From Roseovarius mucosus DSM 17069 (GTDB lineage Bacteria; Pseudomonadota; Alphaproteobacteria; Rhodobacterales; Rhodobacteraceae): 64,000 nt of DNA. Below the pieces are notes generated by a model. It searched no databases and was not told the DNA's origin. It saw only the letters and a program-made list of their open reading frames with translations. Below, in pieces: positions 34,368 through 45,829 of the stretch. Both the position numbers and the translations under genes were made by a program. Numbering within the stretch: the first letter of the stretch is position 1; each line of letters opens with the position of its first letter. The stretch lies in NCBI RefSeq assembly GCF_000768555.3, contig NZ_KN293991.1, positions 496,001-560,000 on the forward strand, in the 5' to 3' direction.

Positions 34368-36074
34368 TCAGCCTGCGATCAAACCGAGGCTTTCAAGCTT
34401 GAGAATGACCTGATGGGCGCAGTTATCGACATCGACATTCTCGGTCTCGACACGCAGTTCGGGATTTTCGGGCACGTCATAGGGATCGGAAATGCCGGTG
34501 AATTCCTTGATCTTTCCCTCGCGTGCCAGCTTGTAAAGGCCCTTGCGGTCACGACGTTCGCATTCCTCAATGCTGGTTGAGACATGCACCTCGACGAAGG
34601 CACCGAATTGCTCGACATCCTCGCGTACCGCGCGCCGTGTCGCGGCATAAGGGGCGATTGGCGCACAGATGGCAATGCCACCGTTCTTGGTGATTTCTGA
34701 GGCGACATAGCCGATACGGCGAATATTGAGGTCGCGGTGTTCCTTAGAGAAACCCAACTCCGAGCTGAGATTCTTGCGTACAAGATCGCCGTCAAGCAGG
34801 GTTACAGGACGGCCGCCCATCTCCATCAGCTTGACCATCAGGGCGTTGGCAATGGTGGATTTGCCTGAGCCTGAAAAGCCAGTAAAGAACACGGTAAAGC
34901 CCTGCTTGGACCGGGGCGGCCGGGTGCGACGCAGTTCGCGCACCACTTCGGGGAACGAAAACCACTCGGGGATTTCAAGACCTTCGGCCAGACGGCGGCG
35001 CAGTTCGGTGCCTGAGATGTCAAGCACTGTCGACCCCTCCGGAACTTCGGAAATCGGGTAATACTGCGCTTTTTCCTGAACATAGACCATGTGTTTGAAA
35101 TCGACCATCTCGATGCCAATTTCGTCTTGATGCTGCTTGAACAGCTCTTGTGCGTCATAGGGGCCGTAGAAATCCTGTCCGGCAGAGTTCTTTCCCGGAC
35201 CGGCGTGGTCGCGGCCGACGATGAAATGCGTGCAGCCGTGGTTCTTGCGGATCAGACCATGCCAGACCGCCTCACGGGGGCCCGCCATACGCATTGCCAG
35301 GTTGAGCAGGCTCATCGTTGTGGTCGAGCTGGGGTATTTGTCGAGTACCGCTTCATAGCAGCGCACGCGGGTAAAGTGATCGACATCGCCCGGCTTGGTC
35401 ATGCCGACAACAGGGTGAATGAGCAGGTTTGCCTGCGCCTCTTTGGCGGCACGGAAGGTCAGTTCCTGATGCGCGCGGTGCAGCGGATTGCGGGTCTGGA
35501 ACGCCACAACGCGGCGCCAACCCAGTTTGCGGAAGAGGGCGCGCAATTCGTTCGGCGTATCGCGGCGGCCACGGAAATCGTAATGCACCGGCTGCTGAAT
35601 GCCGGTGACCGGACCACCCAAATAAATCTTGCCAGCTGTGTGATGCAGGTAGTTTACCGCCGGATGTGCGAGATCATCGGCACCAAATACTTGCTCGGCT
35701 TCGCGCGCCTTGTTGGGCGTCCAGCGATCGGTGACGGTCATGGTGGCGAGGATCACACCCTCTTGGTCGCGCAGCGCGATGTCCTGACCGATTTCCAGAC
35801 TTTCCGCGAATTTCTCGTTCACATCTAGTGTGATCGGCATCGGCCAGAGCGTGCCATCGGCCAGCCGCATGTTCTCGACCACACCGTCATAATCGGCTTC
35901 GTTGAGGAACCCCTTGAGCGGGTTGAAACCGCCGTTCATCAACAGTTCTAGATCGCAGATCTGGCGCGGGCTGAGATCCCAGCTGGTGAGGTTGGCAGCC
36001 TCGACCTTGAGCTTTTGCGCACTCTCGTAAGAGACGTAGAGTTCGGGCACGGGGGCGAGATTGGGCAATTGCAT
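34368..36074 (-). CDS. Bifunctional sulfate adenylyltransferase/adenylylsulfate kinase
   Basis: A 568-residue fusion. Residues 1 to about 380 are ATP sulfurylase, with QTRNPLHRAHQ (the catalytic QxRNPxHxxH) and GRDHAGPG. Residues about 391-568 are APS kinase, with the P-loop GFSGSGKST and DGDLVRKNL. It turns sulfate into APS and then PAPS, for cysteine synthesis or sulfation. The fused sat-cysC form differs from the enteric CysDN plus CysC arrangement. It is divergent from the peroxidase gene across a 289-base gap. The ATG at 36074 was preferred over an open frame to 36119. Confidence 0.95.
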   Translation of the reverse strand: MQLPNLAPVPELYVSYESAQKLKVEAANLTSWDLSPRQICDLELLMNGGFNPLKGFLNEADYDGVVENMRLADGTLWPMPITLDVNEKFAESLEIGQDIALRDQEGVILATMTVTDRWTPNKAREAEQVFGADDLAHPAVNYLHHTAGKIYLGGPVTGIQQPVHYDFRGRRDTPNELRALFRKLGWRRVVAFQTRNPLHRAHQELTFRAAKEAQANLLIHPVVGMTKPGDVDHFTRVRCYEAVLDKYPSSTTTMSLLNLAMRMAGPREAVWHGLIRKNHGCTHFIVGRDHAGPGKNSAGQDFYGPYDAQELFKQHQDEIGIEMVDFKHMVYVQEKAQYYPISEVPEGSTVLDISGTELRRRLAEGLEIPEWFSFPEVVRELRRTRPPRSKQGFTVFFTGFSGSGKSTIANALMVKLMEMGGRPVTLLDGDLVRKNLSSELGFSKEHRDLNIRRIGYVASEITKNGGIAICAPIAPYAATRRAVREDVEQFGAFVEVHVSTSIEECERRDRKGLYKLAREGKIKEFTGISDPYDVPENPELRVETENVDVDNCAHQVILKLESLGLIAG

Positions 36075-36314
36075 CGGAATCCTCGGATAATGACGTTTTA
36101 AGAGATGTTGCAGCGGCAACGTATTGCGGCGCGGCTTAGACCCGGATGAGGCCTGAAATCAAGGCATAGCGGCATTGCGCGGGCATTTGAGGCAAAAATG
36201 ATGCGAAAAGGTGCCGATAGCGAATTTTAGGACATTGGTTGCCTATATTCGGCGAACAGCTATGGCAAATACGCGGTCTTTTGAGGTGGATCAATCCGCA
36301 CGGTCATCTCCTAG

Positions 36315-36331
36315 CTTAGAATAGTTCTAAG
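36315..36331 (+). promoter_or_regulatory. Irr-like iron box upstream of cytochrome c peroxidase
   Basis: The perfect palindrome CTTAGAA-TAG-TTCTAAG matches the core TTAGAA-N3-TTCTAA of the alphaproteobacterial Irr (ICE) box. It includes a TAGAAT that could be the -10, 42 bases before the GTG start. Binding by Irr would repress the peroxidase when iron or heme is low. From memory, the R. sphaeroides peroxidase gene ccpA is a known Irr target. The rest of the 36075-36363 gap shows no gene. Confidence 0.65.
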
Positions 36332-36363
36332 CGCGCGATTCCTTTCAGCTAAGGAGCTACTCC

Positions 36364-37410
36364 GTGACACATCCTCTCAAAGTGCTTTTGGGCACCCTGT
36401 CTGCGCTGGCTTTGGCACAAGGTGCTGCGGCCTCGGAACTGCGCGAACGTGCGCAGGAGCTATTCTCGCCCTTGCCGTCTACCATCCCGGCGCTGAATGA
36501 CAACATGATTACCGAGGAGAAGATAGACCTTGGCAAGGCGCTGTTCTTTGATCCGCGCATGTCAGCCTCGGGCGTGTTTTCCTGCAACTCCTGCCACAAC
36601 CTTGCCACCGGTGGCGATGACAATATGGAGACCTCGATCGGGCATGCTTGGCAAAAGGGTCCGCGCAACTCTCCTACCGTATTGAATGCCGTGTTCAACG
36701 AGGCGCAGTTCTGGGATGGCCGCGCCGCTGATCTTGCGGAACAGGCCAAAGGCCCGGTTCAGGCAGGTGTCGAGATGGCCAATACGCCAGACAATGTGGT
36801 CGCCACGCTGATGTCGATGCCCCAGTATATCGACTGGTTCACCGCCTCTTTCCCCGGCGAGGAAAACCCTGTCAGCTTTGACAACTTTGCCAAGGCAATC
36901 GAGGCCTATGAGGCGACCTTGATCACGCCCGCGCCCTTTGATGCGTTCCTCAACGGTGACGAGGCGGCCTTGAATGAGGATCAAAAGACCGGTCTCGCGC
37001 TGTTCATGGATAAGGGATGCTCGTCTTGCCATAATGGGATCAACCTAGGCGGCAATGGCTATTACCCCTTTGGCCTGATCGAGAAACCGGGGGCTGATGT
37101 ACTGCCGCCCGATGATCGGGGAAGATTTGCCGTGACCGAAACCGCAGATGATTCTTATGTGTTCCGCGCGGCTCCGCTTCGCAATATCGACCAGACGGCG
37201 CCCTATTTCCATTCGGGCAAGGTCTGGGATCTCAAGGTGGCGGTGCAGATCATGGGCACATCGCAACTCGGCGAGGAAATCAACGATGCCGAGGCCGATC
37301 AGATCGTGGCCTTTCTCGGGGCGCTGACCGGCAAGATGCCGGACGTGACATATCCGGTTCTTCCTGCGGAGACGCTCAAGACACCACGCCCCACAGGTGA
37401 GGTGAAGTAA
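36364..37410 (+). CDS. ccpA: Di-heme cytochrome c peroxidase
   Basis: A 348-residue periplasmic protein with a signal peptide (ends near AAAS, residue 24). Two heme-c sites are present: CNSCH at 74-78 and CSSCH at 219-223. The MauG/CcpA layout fits, with LGKALFFDPRMSASG just before the first heme and RNIDQTAPYFHSGKVWDL later. It reduces hydrogen peroxide with electrons from cytochrome c. It starts at GTG behind AAGGAG, and an Irr-like box suggests iron-dependent control. Confidence 0.92.
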   Translation: MTHPLKVLLGTLSALALAQGAAASELRERAQELFSPLPSTIPALNDNMITEEKIDLGKALFFDPRMSASGVFSCNSCHNLATGGDDNMETSIGHAWQKGPRNSPTVLNAVFNEAQFWDGRAADLAEQAKGPVQAGVEMANTPDNVVATLMSMPQYIDWFTASFPGEENPVSFDNFAKAIEAYEATLITPAPFDAFLNGDEAALNEDQKTGLALFMDKGCSSCHNGINLGGNGYYPFGLIEKPGADVLPPDDRGRFAVTETADDSYVFRAAPLRNIDQTAPYFHSGKVWDLKVAVQIMGTSQLGEEINDAEADQIVAFLGALTGKMPDVTYPVLPAETLKTPRPTGEVK

Positions 37411-37416
37411 GCAAAG

Positions 37417-37445
37417 ACGGCGGGCGGCAAATTGCCTCCCGCCGT
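37417..37445. terminator. Hairpin between convergent ccpA and dapA
   Basis: An eight-base stem ACGGCGGG / CCCGCCGT contains an inner GGCAA / TTGCC stem. It sits between the two stop codons and likely ends both transcripts. T runs are weak on either side. Confidence 0.6.
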
Positions 37446-37459
37446 GCTTGGAACAGAAT

Positions 37460-38335
37460 TCAGTTGATCAGCCCGGCGTGGCGCATGCCATCCTCGACCA
37501 GTGCCTTGGTCGGGTCGCTCAGACCCACCAAGGGCGAGCGGACCTCTTCACTGCAAAGCCCCAAACGCGACATCGCGTATTTTACGCCCACGAGCCCCGG
37601 CTCGACAAAGATCGCGCGATGAAGGGGCATCAGGCGGTCCTGCAATTCCAGCGCCTTGGCATAGTCGCCCGCAAGCGTTGCCTCTTGTACCTGTGCCACC
37701 AGCTTGGGCGCGACATTGGCGGTGACGGAAATCACGCCAACCCCGCCTTGGGCGTTGAACCCGTGGGCGGTCGCGTCTTCGCCGGAAATCTGGACGAAAT
37801 CCTTGCCGCAAGTGATCCGCTGTGCGCAGACTCGCGCCAAATCTCCGGTGGCGTCCTTGACGCCAACAATGCGTGGCAATTGCGCCAGCTTGCCCATCGT
37901 TTCAGGTGTCATGTCCACGACGGAACGACCGGGAATGTTGTAGATGATGATCGGCAGGTCGCAACAATCATGTAGTGCGGTAAAATGCGCGATCAGCCCG
38001 GCCTGCGTCGGCTTGTTGTAGTAGGGGGTCACGACGAGGGCCGCATCTGCCCCGACCTTGTGGGCGTGCTGCATCAATCGGATGCCTTCGAGCGTGTTGT
38101 TGGAGCCTGCACCGGCAATCACCGGAATCCGGCCTGCGGCGGCGCGCACCACCTCTTCGACCACCATCTCATGTTCCTGATGGGTCAGCGTCGGGCTTTC
38201 GCCCGTGGTGCCCACGGGGACAAGGCCATGGCTGCCTTCGCCGATATGCCATTCCACCAGTTTCTTGAGCGTTTCCACATCCACTGCGCCGTTCTTGAAC
38301 GGCGTGACCAGGGCAGGAAAAGATCCTCTGAACAT
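37460..38335 (-). CDS. dapA: 4-hydroxy-tetrahydrodipicolinate synthase
   Basis: A 291-residue class I aldolase of the expected length. [28 protein letters not shown] with the catalytic Tyr, [11 protein letters not shown] and VGVKDATGD with the Schiff-base Lys are present. It condenses pyruvate with aspartate semialdehyde in lysine and murein synthesis. The ATG at 38335 is the conserved start; the frame is open slightly further upstream. It is divergent from a lytic transglycosylase gene. Confidence 0.96.
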   Translation of the reverse strand: MFRGSFPALVTPFKNGAVDVETLKKLVEWHIGEGSHGLVPVGTTGESPTLTHQEHEMVVEEVVRAAAGRIPVIAGAGSNNTLEGIRLMQHAHKVGADAALVVTPYYNKPTQAGLIAHFTALHDCCDLPIIIYNIPGRSVVDMTPETMGKLAQLPRIVGVKDATGDLARVCAQRITCGKDFVQISGEDATAHGFNAQGGVGVISVTANVAPKLVAQVQEATLAGDYAKALELQDRLMPLHRAIFVEPGLVGVKYAMSRLGLCSEEVRSPLVGLSDPTKALVEDGMRHAGLIN

Positions 38336-38483
38336 GACACGCTCCTTTTGCTGACGTTTGGGCGGGGCCCGCTGAAATCTCGGGCCATCGGCGGTAGTTC
38401 GCACATTGCTACCGGCATCGTGCATGGACGCGGGCGCGCGGGCCGCCTAGGCTGGCGTTGTCTATCCTTCGCAATAGCGGAAA

Positions 38484-40436
38484 ATGCAAGAGATGTTGCG
38501 CGCGCTGACCATGGTTTTGGGGCTGAGTCTGTCGGTTTCGGCGGGGTATGCGTCTGATCTGCCACGTCAGGCGCCGCGTCCGCTGGGCAGCGCGCTTGAT
38601 GCCATGCAGGGCGGGCGTTGGGAGGTGGCTGCGAGTCTGGCGCGGCGCGATGGCATCGCGGCCGCCGACCTGATCGAATGGCACCGCCTGCGCGCGGGCT
38701 TGGGTGAGCCGCCCGCGATTCTCGATTTTCTGGGCCGCAACTCTCATTGGCCCGGTCTCGATCATCTGCGCAAGCAGAGCGAAGAGCCGATGACGCGTGC
38801 CGATTTCGACGATGTGCTGGCTTTTTATAAGGGCTACAGGCCGCAGACCGGTACAGGTGCCCTCAACCTGGCGCATGCGCTTCAGGCGCGCGGCCGACAG
38901 GGCGAGGCCGAGATCGGTCTTGTGTTGGCCTGGCGCACGCTGGACCTGAGCCGCGCCGAACATGACGATTTCCTGCGCGAGTTCGGAACGCTCTTGACAC
39001 CGCATCACGAGGCCCGCTTGGAAATGGCGCTCTGGCGCGGCTTGGACGATGTGGCGGATATGCTGCCCTTGGTCTCGGAGGAGGTGCGCCGTTTGGCGAA
39101 GTTGCGCGAGACTGTGAAGCGCGACGGCGGCAAGGGGCTGACCGAGGCCGAAGCGCGCAATCCCGGTATCGCCTTCGAGCTGTTTACCCGACATCTGAGC
39201 AACGCGCCCGAAGATGCCATTGCGGTTCTCTTGCGCCAGAGCCGCATCAAGGCAGGGTTGGGAGAGCCGGAGCGTTGGGCCAGTTGGCGGCGCGCCTTGG
39301 CGCGCCAGAGCATGCGCGCGGGCGAGGCGCAATTGGCCTATGACATCGCGTCTGTGCATCAGCTGGTCGAGGGGGCAAATTTTGCGGATCTCGAATGGCT
39401 TTCGGGGTATCTGGCGCTGACATATCTCGACGCGCCTGAACTTGCGCTTGATCATTTCCAGCGCTTTCGCGCTGCCGTCGCCACGCCGATTTCGCTTGGG
39501 CGCGCAGGCTATTGGATTGGCCGCACCCAAGAAGCTTTGGGCGACCCGGAGGCTGCGCAACTGGCTTATGCCGAAGGGGCCGCCTATCAGACCAGTTTTT
39601 ACGGGCTGTTGGCCGCCGAGGCGGGCGGGCTGCCGTTTGACCTGCGCCTTGCGGGGAATGAGGCAACGCCAGACTGGCGTGGCGCCGCGTTTGCCAAAAC
39701 CGACCTGCATGAGATTGGAACGCTCGCCCTGCGCATGAATGATCTTAGTCTTGCGCGGCGGTTCTTCCTGCACCTGGCCGACTCTCAGGATCGCACGGGC
39801 CTGATGCAGATGGGTCACATGCTCGAAGATCTGGAACAGTCTCATCTTCAGGTGATGCTGGGCAAGACGGCGGCAGAACGCGGGGTGATCGTGGAGCGCC
39901 CCTACTACGCCCTGCATCCGATGGCGGAGATGGATATGCCCATTCCGATGGAACTGGCGTTGGCCATTGCCCGGCGCGAAAGCGAATTCAACTATGTGGT
40001 TGTCAGCGGCGCGGGCGCACAGGGGTTGATGCAGCTCATGCCCGGTACGGCGCGGGACATGGCGCGCGAACTGGGCCTGCTCTATGTGCCTTCGGACGTC
40101 CTGAATGATTGGGTTTATAACGCGCGGCTTGGCTCGGCCTATCTGGCTGGTTTAGGCGCGCGCTTTGGCGGCAATATCGTGCTGGTGTCGGTCGGCTATA
40201 ACGCAGGGCCAGGGCGGGCGGCGCAATGGATAGAGGAATATGGCGATCCGCGCGGGCGTGATGCCCATGCCATCATTGATTGGATCGAGCACATCCCGTT
40301 CCGCGAGACGCAGAATTACGTGATGCGCGTGGCCGAGAGCCTGCCGGCCTATCGCGCCCGTCTGGGCAAGGAGCCGCTGCCGCGTCCCTTTTCCGAGGAA
40401 TTGGCGGGTAACAGCGTGGCCCCGGTCGGAGAATAG
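38484..40436 (+). CDS. Soluble lytic murein transglycosylase (Slt70-like)
   Basis: A 650-residue exported enzyme with a signal peptide (ends near SAGYAS). A long alpha-helical superhelical region (about residues 30-470) precedes the C-terminal SLT domain: LALAIARRESEFNYVVVSGAGAQGLMQLMPGTARDMA with the catalytic Glu, then NARLGSAYL and VGYNAGPGRAAQW. It degrades murein in the periplasm for wall growth or recycling. It is transcribed away from dapA. Confidence 0.93.
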   Translation: MQEMLRALTMVLGLSLSVSAGYASDLPRQAPRPLGSALDAMQGGRWEVAASLARRDGIAAADLIEWHRLRAGLGEPPAILDFLGRNSHWPGLDHLRKQSEEPMTRADFDDVLAFYKGYRPQTGTGALNLAHALQARGRQGEAEIGLVLAWRTLDLSRAEHDDFLREFGTLLTPHHEARLEMALWRGLDDVADMLPLVSEEVRRLAKLRETVKRDGGKGLTEAEARNPGIAFELFTRHLSNAPEDAIAVLLRQSRIKAGLGEPERWASWRRALARQSMRAGEAQLAYDIASVHQLVEGANFADLEWLSGYLALTYLDAPELALDHFQRFRAAVATPISLGRAGYWIGRTQEALGDPEAAQLAYAEGAAYQTSFYGLLAAEAGGLPFDLRLAGNEATPDWRGAAFAKTDLHEIGTLALRMNDLSLARRFFLHLADSQDRTGLMQMGHMLEDLEQSHLQVMLGKTAAERGVIVERPYYALHPMAEMDMPIPMELALAIARRESEFNYVVVSGAGAQGLMQLMPGTARDMARELGLLYVPSDVLNDWVYNARLGSAYLAGLGARFGGNIVLVSVGYNAGPGRAAQWIEEYGDPRGRDAHAIIDWIEHIPFRETQNYVMRVAESLPAYRARLGKEPLPRPFSEELAGNSVAPVGE

Positions 40437-40462
40437 ACCGCGCGACCAGAGGGTCGCGCGGT
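40437..40462. terminator. Strong hairpin terminator between convergent slt and icd
   Basis: A perfect 11-base stem ACCGCGCGACC / GGTCGCGCGGT with an AGAG loop starts directly after the transglycosylase stop, and TTTT follows shortly. It likely also stops icd transcription from the other side. Confidence 0.85.
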
Positions 40463-40471
40463 CCGTATCTT

Positions 40472-42676
<2,205 letters not shown>

Positions 42677-42812
42677 CGGGGATCCTTTCCGATCAGGGGA
42701 TGCGCGCGGCGGCCCTGCGGCGCAGGCGCGCGACTCGTTGGATTGGGCTTGTCTTAGCGGATATTTCGCGTCCGATAAAGATAGTATGCGACGGTATACA
42801 AAATAAAGTGAC

Positions 42813-44075
42813 TCAGACCATCTCTGCCGTGCGCGCCCGCAAGCGCTGCATCAGGACAAAGCCCGTCAGCACCGCGCCCAACACGCCCAAATGCGCGGGC
42901 ATCGGGGTGCCCGCGAATTGCTGCCCGATGGGCACGGCAATCGCGACGCTGCCCACGGTGGCCACAGCGCCGGTCACGCTGGCGGCCATGCCTGCGATTG
43001 CGCCCATAGGGGCCATCGCCAGCGCATTGAGATTGCCAAGCGTCAGCCCGGCCTGAAAGAAAACGCTGGTCTGCCAGATCAGGAAGGTGGCGAATTGCGC
43101 GCCGGGCGGCAGGCCGATCTGCCAGAGCGCAATCGCGACGATGGACAGCGCGATTTGTGACGCCAGTGCTGCGCTCACCATCCGCTCTACGCCTAGGCGC
43201 ATGACAAGACGGGAGTTTAGGAAACTGCCACAGCCCGCAATGAGCGCCATCAGGAAGAACCAGTAGGGGAAACTGTCTGCGCGATGGAATGTCAGATCGA
43301 ACACGGGCTGCACCATGCTGAGCGAGGTGAAAAGCGTGGTCATGCACAGCATTTGCACAACAATGGCCACGCGTGTCACCGGATGGGCCAGAACCTCTCG
43401 CAGCGCGGCCCAGAGGGGCGCGGCCCGAAACGCGCGGCGCGCTTGTGGTGGCAGGGGTTCAGGCAGGCGCAGCGCCATCCAGAGTGACAGGGCCAGCGCA
43501 AAGACCACGAAGGCCGCAAAAACACCGCGCCAGCCCGTCAGTACGATCAGGCCCGCGCCCAGAAGGGGGGCCATGGCAGGTGTCAGCGCAAAGACCATCA
43601 TCACGAAGGACATGAGCCGTGCCATTTCGCGTCCCGCGTAGAGATCGCGAATGATCGCGATCGACACGATGCGAAAGGCCGCAGCGCCCATACCCTGTAC
43701 CGCGCGCGCGGCAAGCAATGTCTCAAGACTTGGGGCTGCCATTGCGAGGCCGGCCCCCGCCGTATAGATCGCCGCACCGATCAGGATCACCCTTTTGCGG
43801 CCAAAGGAATCCGAAAGCGGGCCGGAAACAAAGGTGCCCACCCCAAGTCCCAGCAAAAAGGCGGTGATGATCAGCTGTGCGCGGTTCGGAGCGTCCGGTG
43901 TCAGCGCCTCGGCGATATGGGGCAGACCGGGCAGCATAGCGTCGATGGAGAACGCGACTGTCGCGGCCATCATCGCCATCATGGCGATGAATTCAGGCCG
44001 CGAGAGGGCAGGTTTGGCGGGCGCACTGTCAAGCATACGGAAACTTTCGTCACGCGAATGGACCGCGTTTAGCAT
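42813..44075 (-). CDS. Bcr/CflA family MFS drug-efflux transporter
   Basis: A 420-residue, twelve-helix MFS protein of the Bcr/CflA (DHA1) group. [17 protein letters not shown] is characteristic of the first helix and loop, and [13 protein letters not shown] is the motif A loop. It probably exports drugs or toxic metabolites by proton antiport. Starts at 44075 or at the internal ATG 44036 are both possible; neither has a clear ribosome site. It is divergent from a small exported protein across a 91-base promoter gap. Confidence 0.85.
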   Translation of the reverse strand: MLNAVHSRDESFRMLDSAPAKPALSRPEFIAMMAMMAATVAFSIDAMLPGLPHIAEALTPDAPNRAQLIITAFLLGLGVGTFVSGPLSDSFGRKRVILIGAAIYTAGAGLAMAAPSLETLLAARAVQGMGAAAFRIVSIAIIRDLYAGREMARLMSFVMMVFALTPAMAPLLGAGLIVLTGWRGVFAAFVVFALALSLWMALRLPEPLPPQARRAFRAAPLWAALREVLAHPVTRVAIVVQMLCMTTLFTSLSMVQPVFDLTFHRADSFPYWFFLMALIAGCGSFLNSRLVMRLGVERMVSAALASQIALSIVAIALWQIGLPPGAQFATFLIWQTSVFFQAGLTLGNLNALAMAPMGAIAGMAASVTGAVATVGSVAIAVPIGQQFAGTPMPAHLGVLGAVLTGFVLMQRLRARTAEMV

Positions 44076-44109
44076 GGCGTCAGGGGACTGACCAGACGAG
44101 GCTTTACAA

Positions 44110-44121
44110 TTAGTTGACTAA
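44110..44121. promoter_or_regulatory. Small palindrome in the Bcr / small-protein promoter gap
   Basis: TTAGT-TG-ACTAA is a perfect inverted repeat in the 91-base AT-rich gap between divergent genes, with a TTGACT -35-like sequence inside it. It may be an operator. Confidence 0.35.
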
Positions 44122-44166
44122 AACAGTATGTGAAAAGTTCAAATACCTGATAAAAGGAATCAGATA

Positions 44167-44466
44167 ATGAAACTCTCCTTCTTGCGTGCTCTTAGTCTTA
44201 CCGCTCTTTGCGGTGTTGCGGCGGCGGCATCTCATGCCGAAACGGTCAAGGTCGCCGACGGGCGCATGACCTATGAGGTGTTCGAGCACGCCATCGAGCA
44301 TGTCGATCTTGCGATATGTCCGGCAGAGTTCGACATGGACAAGATGTTCTGTCGCATGACACTTGCGGATGATCGAGCGCATGTGTTCGTATTTGCACAT
44401 GATGCCGAACAGCCGCTGATTGCGATCAAGTCCTATGAACTTGATGACGGTCTGCCGCAATTCTGA
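44167..44466 (+). CDS. Exported small hypothetical protein
   Basis: A 99-residue protein with a signal peptide (cleavage near AASHA, residue 24). The mature part of about 75 residues has two Cys (CPAEF and FCRM) that may form a disulfide, and no recognised domain. A good AAGGA site precedes the ATG. It is probably periplasmic. The function is unknown; its divergent neighbour is a Bcr/CflA exporter. Confidence 0.7.
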   Translation: MKLSFLRALSLTALCGVAAAASHAETVKVADGRMTYEVFEHAIEHVDLAICPAEFDMDKMFCRMTLADDRAHVFVFAHDAEQPLIAIKSYELDDGLPQF

Positions 44467-44657
44467 CGCGAATGTTCCTCAAGACGACTGATCGGCGCGA
44501 CTTGCGCAAGGCTGGTTTGCCTCTCATACCGGCCTTGGGCCGCCGACGGGTGCGCGATGCCGCCATCGTCTTGGCCCCGACCCAGGTCAGCTAAGGCTGG
44601 ACAAAACGGCGCTACTGGTGTGTTGTGACGGTAATCAACTGGGTTGCCGTCGATATT

Positions 44658-44678
44658 CATTGTTTACAAAGAACAATG
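44658..44678 (+). promoter_or_regulatory. Probable operator of the TRAP operon
   Basis: The perfect inverted repeat CATTGTT-N7-AACAATG lies 57 bases before the dctP start. Inside it TTGT-TT-ACAA resembles the half sites bound by GntR-type regulators. No regulator gene is adjacent. The remainder of the 44467-44734 gap shows no gene. Confidence 0.55.
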
Positions 44679-44734
44679 TTGGCACATTTCCGAATGGCAA
44701 CCCCAATCAAACAAGTCAAACAGGGAGCAAAACC

Positions 44735-45754
44735 ATGAAGAAATATCTGAGCTACACCGCCGTGGCGGCCCTTAGCCTCGCCTTTGCGGGCGAGGCGATG
44801 GCAACGGAGTGGAACGTGTCCGTTTGGGGCAAGCGCCGCGCCTTTACCGAGCATGTGGAAAAGATTGCGGAATTGGTGAGCGCCAAGACCAATGGCGAAT
44901 TCACCCTGAACATCAGCTATGGCGGCCTCTCGAACGAGAAAGAGAACCTCGATGGGATCTCCATCGGGGCGTTCGAGATGGCGCAGTTTTGTGCCGGGTA
45001 CCACGCCGACAAAAATCCGTCGCTGACGGTGATGGAATTGCCCTTCCTCGGCGTGGAAACGCTGAAGCAGGAAACGGCGCTGGCGCAAGCGCTCTATGCG
45101 CATCCGGCTGTTCAGGCCGATCTCGCACGTTGGAATGCCACGCTTTTGATGCCCACGCCGATGCCGCAGTATAATTTTGTCGGCGCCGGTGACGTGCCTG
45201 ACAGCCCCGAAGATTTTCAGGGCATGAGCGTGCGCGCTCTTGGCGGGATCGGCGCGGCCATGCAAGCTATTGGTGCTGTGCCCACCTCGATGTCGGCGAC
45301 CGAAGTGCGGCAGTCGATGGATAGCGGTGTCGTTAAAGCCGTCAGCTTTGCACCGCATGCCCATATGTCGTTTGGCACCATCGAGAGCGCGACATGGTGG
45401 ACCGCCAACCTCAACCCCGGCACGGTGAATTGCCCAGTTGTCGTGAATACCGATGCTTTGAACGCCCTGAGCGATGCCGAGCGCGAGGCGCTGCTGGGGT
45501 CGGTCGATGAGGCGCTGGCGCATTACATCGACTATTACGAGAACGAAACCATGAAGGCATGGGGCCCGGCCCTCGAAGAGCGCGGAATTACCTCGGTCAG
45601 CTTTGATCAGGCGTCGCTCGATGCGTTCAAGGACGCGGCGGCTGGGCCGGCCGCGCAGAGCTGGATCGAAGAGAATACCGCACGCGGCCTGCCGGCGCAG
45701 GAACTCTATGATTTCGTTACGACCAAACTGACTGAAATCAAGGGTGGCTCCTGA
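44735..45754 (+). CDS. TRAP transporter substrate-binding protein (DctP family)
   Basis: A 339-residue periplasmic binding protein with a signal peptide (ends near GEAMA, residue 22). It has the DctP fold: WNVSVWGKRRAFTEHVEKIAELV, NISYGGL, EMAQFCAGYH and FQGMSVRALGGIGAAMQAIGAVPTSM. It binds a small acid and delivers it to the membrane subunits encoded next. The substrate is unknown. The ATG at 44735 has GGGAG upstream; the open frame extends to 44618 without support. Confidence 0.9.
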   Translation: MKKYLSYTAVAALSLAFAGEAMATEWNVSVWGKRRAFTEHVEKIAELVSAKTNGEFTLNISYGGLSNEKENLDGISIGAFEMAQFCAGYHADKNPSLTVMELPFLGVETLKQETALAQALYAHPAVQADLARWNATLLMPTPMPQYNFVGAGDVPDSPEDFQGMSVRALGGIGAAMQAIGAVPTSMSATEVRQSMDSGVVKAVSFAPHAHMSFGTIESATWWTANLNPGTVNCPVVVNTDALNALSDAEREALLGSVDEALAHYIDYYENETMKAWGPALEERGITSVSFDQASLDAFKDAAAGPAAQSWIEENTARGLPAQELYDFVTTKLTEIKGGS

Positions 45755-45766
45755 GCCGATGACGTC

Positions 45767-45799
45767 GGCCCGCCCCGCAATCCGCGCGGCGGGCCGTTT
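45767..45799 (+). terminator. Hairpin between dctP and dctQ
   Basis: An eight-base stem GGCCCGCC / GGCGGGCC lies between the binding-protein and membrane-subunit genes, followed by GTTTC. It probably reduces read-through or protects the dctP mRNA, giving more binding protein than membrane subunits. Confidence 0.55.
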
Positions 45800-45829
45800 C
45801 TCATCCCATAAAGACAGGGGGGAAAACCG

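Noticed and set aside
38409-39917. 502-residue minus-strand open frame
   Set aside because: Antisense of the lytic transglycosylase gene; composition is that of a shadow.
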